This document shows, in pieces, positions 57,848 through 64,000 of a stretch of 64,000 nucleotides of DNA. The notes below the pieces were generated by a model. The model saw nothing but the letters and a program-made list of their open reading frames with translations. It was not told where the DNA came from and did not search any database. Where the stretch lies: contig NZ_JAKGAR010000003.1 of the NCBI RefSeq assembly GCF_021532625.1, positions 248,001-312,000 of the forward strand, given 5' to 3'. How positions within the stretch are numbered: position 1 is the first letter of the stretch; each line of letters opens with the position of its first letter. The translations under genes were made by a program, and so were the position numbers. The stretch is from Octadecabacter algicola (lineage in GTDB: Bacteria; Pseudomonadota; Alphaproteobacteria; Rhodobacterales; Rhodobacteraceae).

Positions 57848-57859
57848 GACAGTCCTTTC

Positions 57860-57872
57860 TAGAATGATTCTA
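57860..57872. promoter_or_regulatory. Irr/ICE-type iron box upstream of mbfA
   Basis: Perfect 13-bp palindrome TAGAATGATTCTA, matching the core of the alphaproteobacterial Irr box (TTTAGAA-N-TTCTAAA type). It lies 13 bp from the mbfA ATG, placing it over or just downstream of the promoter. Repression when iron is low is expected by analogy. Confidence 0.75.
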
Positions 57873-57910
57873 ATCTAGCGGCATAGAGAGCGGGATCAAG
57901 TTCAAAAAAA

Positions 57911-57961
57911 TGAACTGTTTAGTTCAGTTAGCACTTGCAAACTAAACGAATCGGTTTAGTT
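57911..57961. promoter_or_regulatory. TetR-type operators upstream of small secreted gene
   Basis: Two inverted repeats. TGAACTGTTTAGTTCA (57911-57926) also contains AACTG-N7-CAGTT (57913-57929). The second is AACTAAAC-N6-GTTTAGTT (57940-57961). The same AACTG-N7-CAGTT layout recurs before the TetR gene at 58196-58212. Confidence 0.65.
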
Positions 57962-58000
57962 ATTTGGAAACACAGTTCACTTACGCAAAAGGAACCTAAT

Positions 58001-58177
58001 ATGAAAAACCTAATCCTGACCGCCACAGCCGGTATTTTTCTGGCATCCGCCGCAAGCGCTGGTGGAATGTCATTTTCCCTTCCAAACTTGTGGTTCCCAC
58101 CAGCGGACGACGTCACTGTGACAAAAGATGCGCTTTCGGTTGACGCTACGACTGTGACCCCGCTGGCAGAAGAGTAG
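58001..58177 (+). CDS. small secreted protein, 58 residues
   Basis: A tiny protein with a clean signal peptide (KNLILTATAGIFLASAASA), leaving about 38 mature residues that are acidic and include LPNLWFPPADD. AAAGGAACC precedes the ATG. It lies between two sets of TetR-like operators and the TetR gene, 62 bp apart. Function unknown. Its size and regulation could suit a leader, signal or envelope-stress peptide. Confidence 0.7.
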   Translation: MKNLILTATAGIFLASAASAGGMSFSLPNLWFPPADDVTVTKDALSVDATTVTPLAEE

Positions 58178-58195
58178 CCCTCCCGTTCTTGCCCG

Positions 58196-58212
58196 AACTG
58201 AACAGATCAGTT
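58196..58212. promoter_or_regulatory. TetR-type operator before the regulator gene
   Basis: AACTGAACAGATCAGTT, a 17-bp inverted repeat with the AACTG-N7-CAGTT layout. It ends 28 bp before the TetR ATG. Autoregulation is likely. The same layout occurs 283 bp upstream. Confidence 0.65.
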
Positions 58213-58239
58213 TATACGTGGCAGCAGGGAGACCCCAAA

Positions 58240-58857
58240 ATGACTGACGGACCACCAGAGGTGAAACGCGGACGCAAGTTCGACCAAGTGCTTAATGGCG
58301 CGCGCGATATTTTCATGTCGGACGGGTTTGAAGGCGCAAGCGTCGACGAGATTGCCAAAGCCTCTGGCGTGTCCAAGGCAACGCTGTACAGCTACTTCCC
58401 TGATAAACGCTTGTTGTTCATGGAAGTCGCGAAGTCCGAGTGCATTCGACAGGCGGATGAGGCGGTGGCATCCATCGATATGTCGTTGCCCGTTGCGACA
58501 GTTCTAACGAGCGCTGCTTGGCATATGGTCCAGTTCTTCACGTCAGACTTCGGGCAGGGCGTCTTTCGTCTCTGCGTCGGCGAAGGAGACAGATTTCCTG
58601 AACTGGGGCAAGAGTTCTACAAGAGCGGCCCAGCCCTTGTCCGCGATCGATTGATAGAATTCCTAAAAGTCGCAATTTCCCGCAATGAGTTGAAAATCGA
58701 TGATCTGCCCTTGGCGGCAGACCAGTTCCATGAACTCTGCAAAGCGGACCTTTTCCCGCGTCTAATTTTCAACATGGACACTTCGTTTTCCGATGGTGAA
58801 AAGCAGCGGATCGTAACTGGCGCGGTCGAAACCTTCCTCGCCCGCTATGCCAAATAA
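58240..58857 (+). CDS. TetR/AcrR-family transcriptional regulator
   Basis: A 205-residue dimeric repressor. The helix-turn-helix is at residues 12-55 (ARDIFMSDGFEGASVDEIAKASGVSKATLYSYFPDKRLLF). The C-terminal ligand domain resembles the AefR-like TetR_C_7 group. Start ATG 58240, with GGGAG about 10 bases upstream. It probably controls the small secreted gene and itself through the AACTG-N7-CAGTT sites; control of mbfA, whose promoter is within 100 bp of the first site, is possible. Ligand unknown. Confidence 0.92.
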   Translation: MTDGPPEVKRGRKFDQVLNGARDIFMSDGFEGASVDEIAKASGVSKATLYSYFPDKRLLFMEVAKSECIRQADEAVASIDMSLPVATVLTSAAWHMVQFFTSDFGQGVFRLCVGEGDRFPELGQEFYKSGPALVRDRLIEFLKVAISRNELKIDDLPLAADQFHELCKADLFPRLIFNMDTSFSDGEKQRIVTGAVETFLARYAK

Positions 58858-58881
58858 GGCCCGCCTCACCGAGGCGGACCT
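58857..58881. terminator. bidirectional hairpin between TetR and frmA
   Basis: CCGCCTC-ACC-GAGGCGG stem, extended by AGG/CCT across one mismatch. On the minus strand it is followed by TTATTT, and it lies 8 bp from the frmA stop. The plus-strand T-tract is poor. Confidence 0.6.
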
Positions 58882-58888
58882 ATAGGGT

Positions 58889-60001
<1,113 letters not shown>

Positions 60002-60100
60002 GATCGGGACTCCATTGTTTGCAGAATACCGTGTGGCAAACGTGTCGATCATGCAATCCCTTCGGTTGCGCCAAATTGAAAGTCGGCCGATAGTGTTCCT

Positions 60101-60397
60101 ATGAAAAAACTGTTCTTGATCGCTCCGCTCATTCTCCTTTCTGCTTGTGATGTAGCAGGTCCACGGCCCACAACGCCGACGGGGCCACCAATCCCCGCGC
60201 CAGAACAAGACACCTGCAATGCGGCGCAGCACGCCACCCTTATCGGCCAAGACGCTACAGCGTTGGAGAGAGTGCTTCTTTTGGCGCAAGTCCGAGTGAT
60301 CCGCCCAGGGCAGGCTGTGACAATGGATTTCCGTCCAAATCGGATCAACTTTAATGTCGGTGCCGACGAGAGGATCAAAACAATTACTTGTGGGTAA
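60101..60397 (+). CDS. I78-inhibitor-like lipoprotein
   Basis: A 98-residue lipoprotein (lipobox LLSAC, acylated Cys at 16). The mature part has a Pro-rich linker, then a compact domain with [15 protein letters not shown] and a C-terminal [19 protein letters not shown] followed by KTITCG. This matches the peptidase inhibitor I78 family, in which the two cysteines form a disulfide. It probably sits in the outer membrane. Divergent from frmA by 99 bp. Target protease unknown. Confidence 0.85.
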   Translation: MKKLFLIAPLILLSACDVAGPRPTTPTGPPIPAPEQDTCNAAQHATLIGQDATALERVLLLAQVRVIRPGQAVTMDFRPNRINFNVGADERIKTITCG

Positions 60398-60588
60398 GGT
60401 TATCGAAGTCACCCCAAAGATGCGCGCTGGGTGGGGGCTGATACGGCACACCCTTGGGGGACTAACGATGAGTTTGGAATGCCGATCAAATGGGGCGCAA
60501 ATTGGTTGCCCGCGCGGTGTTTTGGTGACCGCTGTGTCGGAAACCTTCTAGGGGTTGATTTGCGCCGCATAAGTCGCAAACTGAAACC

Positions 60589-60924
60589 ATGAACGCACCA
60601 ACTCCATTTCCTAATCAGACACCTGCGCAGATTGCGTTTCACAGAACCGAACTGAACTCTATCTTATCTCTCTACGGTCGATTTGTGGCCGCGGGTGAGT
60701 GGAGAGACTACGGAATTTCCCATCTAAAGGATGTAGCGGTTTTTTCTGTGTTCCGCAGAACGGCAGAGAACCCGATGTATCGGGTCGAAAAACGTCCCAG
60801 CTTACGGATGAAGCAGGGACAGTACTCTGTCATCGGGATGGAAGGGCAGATATTGAAGCGCGGCAACGACCTGCGGCAAGTGCTGCGCGTCCTGGAACGT
60901 AAACTAATCCGCGCCGTCGACTAA
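60589..60924 (+). CDS. DUF2794 family protein
   Basis: A 111-residue protein of the alphaproteobacterial DUF2794 family. Conserved blocks are AFHRTELNSILSLYGRFVAAGEWRDY, VFRRTAENPMYRVEKRP and GQILKRGNDLRQVLRVLERK. No signal peptide or membrane segment, so cytoplasmic. Function not established. The start ATG fits the family. It converges on the NlpC/P60 gene and shares CTAA (60921-60924). The 190 bp before it hold no convincing gene. Confidence 0.9.
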   Translation: MNAPTPFPNQTPAQIAFHRTELNSILSLYGRFVAAGEWRDYGISHLKDVAVFSVFRRTAENPMYRVEKRPSLRMKQGQYSVIGMEGQILKRGNDLRQVLRVLERKLIRAVD

Positions 60925-61748
60925 AGAACACGGCGACGGGCAAGGACATCCCCATCCCCCTGCGCTTTGATCCGCAAGGTTGCCTGTTCTAACCCTTCAT
61001 AGACGACTGCCATGTGGTGCGCGTTGGCATGGATCATCGTCTCACCGTCAACCATCATCGCTATATGGCCTTTCCAGAAAACCAAATCGCCTCTTTGCAG
61101 AGGTTCGTCGGCAGCCAACAATTTGCCGAGCCCGTCTTTCTGCATATCACTGTCACCAGCACACAAATGGCCACAAGCATGATAAGCGGCCTGCACCAGG
61201 CCCGAACAGTCGATCCCACGAGTTGAATTGCCGCCCCAAAGATACGGCACACCAAAGAAGAGTTGCGCGACCGTCGCCGGGTCAGAGAATGGATGTGACA
61301 AGGGACGTAGATGTTTTTTGGGAACGAAACCCTGCGGTGTTTCAAAAAACTTATGACGTTCGTCGACAACAGTCAGCTCCGCGCCAAACGGGAGGTAAAG
61401 CAGATCCTGTGACTTGAAACTCTCCGTGGCATAAGCGTGGGTCGCGGGCGTTGCAACACGGTGGGATGGCGACTGAACAGCCACCAAAGCGGATTCCACA
61501 ACATAGCCGACATAACCGTCCCTTTTGGACTGCACAAAGGCCCAACCATCACGACGTTCATAAACCGTCACCGCCGCACCGATCAGCAATTGCCGATCAC
61601 GCTTGCCAGCCGGCGTCGCCAATAGATCAACCACGACCGTCCCAATGGTCGCTGGCTCGCCATCAGTAAAGCTATCAGCCTCAATCTGACCCTTAAGGTG
61701 GCTTGCGGCCACGCGCCCGTTAGCTGGTGTTAATCGTCGGTCGCTCAC
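60921..61748 (-). CDS. NlpC/P60 family peptidase with SH3-like domain
   Basis: A 275-residue C40 cysteine peptidase. After an SH3-like region (TVYERRDGWAFVQSKRDGYVGYV) the NlpC/P60 domain has the catalytic cysteine in GIDCSGLVQAAY, the histidine in GHIAMMVD, and a third polar residue in IHANAHHMAV. It cleaves peptidoglycan peptides in relatives; however no signal peptide is visible, so a cytoplasmic recycling role is possible. The GTG start overlaps the M17 peptidase stop (GTGA), making them an operon. Confidence 0.92.
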   Translation of the reverse strand: MSDRRLTPANGRVAASHLKGQIEADSFTDGEPATIGTVVVDLLATPAGKRDRQLLIGAAVTVYERRDGWAFVQSKRDGYVGYVVESALVAVQSPSHRVATPATHAYATESFKSQDLLYLPFGAELTVVDERHKFFETPQGFVPKKHLRPLSHPFSDPATVAQLFFGVPYLWGGNSTRGIDCSGLVQAAYHACGHLCAGDSDMQKDGLGKLLAADEPLQRGDLVFWKGHIAMMVDGETMIHANAHHMAVVYEGLEQATLRIKAQGDGDVLARRRVL

Positions 61749-63124
61749 AGGCCCAAAACCTCAGGCAAGGCTGCAAGCAAAGCACGGGCACCCTGCCCAG
61801 CGCCCCCCTTTGGGCGTGCTGGGGCTGCAACGGGGTTCCAGCCATAAATATCAAAATGCGTGTAGGGGGTGTCACTGACAAATCGGCGCAAGAACAATGC
61901 CGCCGTGATCGAACCCGCGAACCCGCCCGCTGGCGCATTGTCCAGATCCGCAATCTGCGGTTCGATCATACGCTCATAGGGGTCATGAAATGGCATCTGC
62001 CAGACTGGGTCTGCGACTTCACTAGCCGCTTGGGGAAGCGCTCGCGCCATCGCATCATCGGTCGTATAAAATGGCGCAAGGTCGGGACCCACTGCCACCC
62101 GTGCAGCCCCGGTCAGCGTCGCCATCGAAATGATATGATCCGGCTTACCCTCGTCCGCGAGCGCAAGAGCATCCGCGAGAACCAAACGGCCTTCCGCATC
62201 GGTATTGTTTATTTCGACGGTCATTCCCTTACGACTTTTCAAGACATCACCGGGCCGGAAGGCCGAACCGTCAACGGAGTTTTCAACAGCAGGGATCAGC
62301 ACACGCAATTTGATGTCCAGTTTGAGCGCCATAATCATATGGGCCAAGCCCAATACAGTCGCGGCGCCACCCATGTCTTTCTTCATCAATCCCATCGACG
62401 CGCCGGGCTTTAAATTTAGCCCACCGGTGTCAAAACAAACCCCTTTGCCGACAAGCGTAAGCGATGGGCCAGTCGCGCCCCAAGTCATATCGATTAAGCG
62501 TGGTGCGCGCGGTGACGCCCTGCCGACTGTGTGAATAAGAGGGAAATTGTGGTCGAGCAGATCTTCCTCTTGGATAACTTTGCAATCAGCACCATGGAAC
62601 ACTGCTAGTTCCCGCGCTGCGGCCTCAAGCTCTTGCGGTCCCATATCGGAGGCTGGTGTATTAATGAGATCTCGCGTCAAACATTCTCCGGCGACCAGCG
62701 CTTCGAGCCGAGAGGCGTCAACTCCAGACGGGGCCGCAAAGCTTTGTTTCGCAGCGGGTACGGCTTTGTATCGATCGAACCGATACGTACTCATCAAAAG
62801 GCCAAAGGCCGCTTCGTCTAGCGCAGTACCGGTCAAGCCGGCGTCGAGCTTATAAGTTCCTTCAAGTAACTTCGCGGCTCCTGCCGCTGCCGCAAAGCGA
62901 ACCCTCGTTTGGTTGCGCGCGCCTAAGCCAATAAAGGCACGTGCCACGTGTCCTTCGTCATTCGCAATCGAAACACACGCGCCAATCCCGCCGTCAAAGC
63001 CATTTACCTTCAGCCATGACGCATCAGCTGCAGACAGACCTGCCAGCGCCTTTTCGAGATCATCTGAATAGATGGCCGACAGTTGGATTTCGTTCGTTGA
63101 AGGGGCTGCGAATTTCGGGGACAT
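61745..63124 (-). CDS. M17 leucyl aminopeptidase-family protein
   Basis: A 459-residue metallopeptidase of the M17 family. The zinc-site segments are GKGVCFDTGGLNLKP, KDMGGAATVLGLA and NTDAEGRLVLADAL, all conserved. This is the short-N-terminal form common in alphaproteobacteria. It degrades peptides in the cytoplasm and may act on murein peptides with its coupled NlpC/P60 neighbour. Stop overlaps that gene's GTG. Confidence 0.93.
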   Translation of the reverse strand: MSPKFAAPSTNEIQLSAIYSDDLEKALAGLSAADASWLKVNGFDGGIGACVSIANDEGHVARAFIGLGARNQTRVRFAAAAGAAKLLEGTYKLDAGLTGTALDEAAFGLLMSTYRFDRYKAVPAAKQSFAAPSGVDASRLEALVAGECLTRDLINTPASDMGPQELEAAARELAVFHGADCKVIQEEDLLDHNFPLIHTVGRASPRAPRLIDMTWGATGPSLTLVGKGVCFDTGGLNLKPGASMGLMKKDMGGAATVLGLAHMIMALKLDIKLRVLIPAVENSVDGSAFRPGDVLKSRKGMTVEINNTDAEGRLVLADALALADEGKPDHIISMATLTGAARVAVGPDLAPFYTTDDAMARALPQAASEVADPVWQMPFHDPYERMIEPQIADLDNAPAGGFAGSITAALFLRRFVSDTPYTHFDIYGWNPVAAPARPKGGAGQGARALLAALPEVLGL

Positions 63125-63204
63125 AAGACCTCAGGCTTGGTTGCTTCATCAACCTAAACCAGAACGCCCCAAGTGAAACCCCCGAACTCGATATCATCTG
63201 AGCC

Positions 63205-63606
63205 CTAGAACGCTGTCATTGGTCCCGCAGCATGATCCAATGCCTGCGTAACGAGGCGCATTAAACGTGACAGGGTCGCCGACAATGCAATTTCGTCAGG
63301 CCCATCGACACAATAAACCACGTCCGCAGCTACTTGCCCAACCTGTCGCAAACCGAGCCGATCCGCCAACATAACAATGCTACGCGCCCGCGCTTCCAGC
63401 CGATCATACTGGCCGGACTGATAATCATCATCGAGCCGCTTCAGAAGGCGGGAAAGCTCTTCCAAACCTGAGCAAAGCACATCGCCGTCCTCAAATTCAT
63501 CGCTTTCCATTGCGAACGAAGACAGGGCATCAAGCTCAGGCCCACGTTGTTCTATTGGGATTAACCGCGCCACGCTTTGGTTCACGCGTTCATTCATTTG
63601 TTCCAT
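63205..63606 (-). CDS. hypothetical cytoplasmic protein
   Basis: A 133-residue, mostly helical protein without signal or membrane segments. It starts MEQMNERVNQSVARLIPIEQRGPEL and contains an acidic patch (SDEFEDGD) and a helical core (RARSIVMLADRLGLRQVGQVAADVVYCVDG) that recalls HPt-like bundles, but I cannot assign a family. An alternative start three codons later is possible. It is co-directional with the M17 gene, 80 bp away, and divergent from the carbonic anhydrase. Confidence 0.7.
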   Translation of the reverse strand: MEQMNERVNQSVARLIPIEQRGPELDALSSFAMESDEFEDGDVLCSGLEELSRLLKRLDDDYQSGQYDRLEARARSIVMLADRLGLRQVGQVAADVVYCVDGPDEIALSATLSRLMRLVTQALDHAAGPMTAF

Positions 63607-63745
63607 GTTTTAACCACTCTCATTCACCCAGGACCAATTTAGGGTTTTTAGGTTTCCAAGTGGTTGCTTCTGAACTGCAAAAATCACTCGAATTTCGGAC
63701 AAATTCGCAATATGACGGGCAAAGCCTAAAAACAGGATAGCACCA

Positions 63746-64000
63746 ATGAACCATGCGCGCCCTCTCCCAGACTACCTTGTTCGCCGATATCACGGCTGGA
63801 AAGCCACCACATATGAGCAGAACAAAGGTTGGTATATGCAGCTGGCTGAAGAAGGTCAGCATCCTCGTGCAATGGTGGTGTCCTGCTGTGATAGCCGCGT
63901 TCATGTGACATCAATATTCGGTGCTGATCAGGGGGAATTTTTCATCCACCGTAACATTGCAAACTTGATTCCACCCCAAGAAGACGGCGGCAATCATCAC
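63746..64000 (+). CDS. beta-class carbonic anhydrase, N-terminal part
   Basis: Hydrates CO2 to bicarbonate. The frame runs off the right edge after 85 codons. Visible are PRAMVVSCCDSRVHVTSIFGAD, where the second Cys of the CC pair is the first zinc ligand with the Asp/Arg dyad, and EFFIHRNIANLIPP, the usual following strand. The later His-x2-Cys ligands lie outside the window. The ATG follows GGATAGCACCA. Divergent from the hypothetical gene at 63205. Confidence 0.9.
   Translation, partial: MNHARPLPDYLVRRYHGWKATTYEQNKGWYMQLAEEGQHPRAMVVSCCDSRVHVTSIFGADQGEFFIHRNIANLIPPQEDGGNHH

Noticed and set aside
60002-60451. In-frame N-terminal extension of the formaldehyde dehydrogenase by 150 codons
   Set aside because: The family begins at [13 protein letters not shown] and a good ribosome binding site precedes that ATG; the extension also runs opposite the lipoprotein gene.
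60354-60551. A 65-codon frame after the I78-like lipoprotein
   Set aside because: It overlaps the lipoprotein 3' end, has no ribosome binding site and no plausible protein features; the 190-bp gap before DUF2794 is better read as non-coding.

Overview
The window is a gene-dense stretch of about 64 kb, with no intergenic gap above roughly 280 bp, from an alphaproteobacterium. It most likely comes from the Rhodobacterales (Roseobacter group). This rests on gene content rather than a phylogenetic marker: a DUF2794 protein, an mbfA-type ferritin/VIT1 iron exporter with an Irr-like box, glutathione-dependent formaldehyde oxidation, an accD-folC pair, glnK-amtB, ZapE, and a YcaQ-type protein. No rRNA, tRNA, CRISPR array, insertion sequence, integrase or phage gene was seen. 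The window starts inside a class III aminotransferase and ends inside a beta-carbonic anhydrase.

Layout. 0-10 kb: aminotransferase, ThDP enzyme, VOC protein, MaoC-like dehydratase, a divergent pair resembling the two halves of MnmC, an EamA exporter, a lytic transglycosylase and dapA. 10-21 kb: a polytopic membrane protein with paired operator-like palindromes, a YcaQ-like glycosylase, smpB, a glycine-rich small protein, a mercaptopyruvate sulfurtransferase/aminotransferase pair, glnK-amtB, a bifunctional PBP and an mlaA-mlaC operon. 21-35 kb: an orphan type I secretion ABC/HlyD pair, then tightly overlapping housekeeping operons (RidA, GDPD, N-acyltransferase, pterin dehydratase; reductase, rsmD, HAD; map; sfsA; CinA-like, GNAT, AhpD-like, OmpA-like). 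35-45 kb: LysR, SGNH lipoprotein, fadH, two conserved unknowns, a lipoprotein, ilvD, an ACT protein, accD and folC.

45.3-48.9 kb is the least ordinary part. Five consecutive plus-strand genes all encode exported proteins: two tandem four-cysteine paralogues, two rhodanese-fold paralogues that have lost the catalytic cysteine but keep a CxxxC motif, and a membrane-anchored LysM protein. 49-64 kb: zapE, an MFS carrier, a minus-strand run (alpha/beta hydrolase, ornithine cyclodeaminase-like, HAD, DUF188, fghA, nitroreductase, AEC carrier, mbfA), a TetR gene with a tiny secreted-protein gene and matching operators, the formaldehyde dehydrogenase, an I78 inhibitor-like lipoprotein, DUF2794, NlpC/P60, an M17 peptidase and the truncated carbonic anhydrase.

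The genes form many short operons with ATGA, GTGA or TAATG overlaps, which implies translational coupling. Six convergent gene pairs share exactly four bases, so that both stop codons lie in one CTAA, TTAG or CTAG tetranucleotide. Functional threads that can be read across neighbours are cysteine-to-mercaptopyruvate sulfur transfer, nitrogen sensing (glnK-amtB), outer-membrane lipid maintenance (mlaA-mlaC), formaldehyde detoxification (frmA and fghA, 3.7 kb apart) and iron efflux (mbfA).
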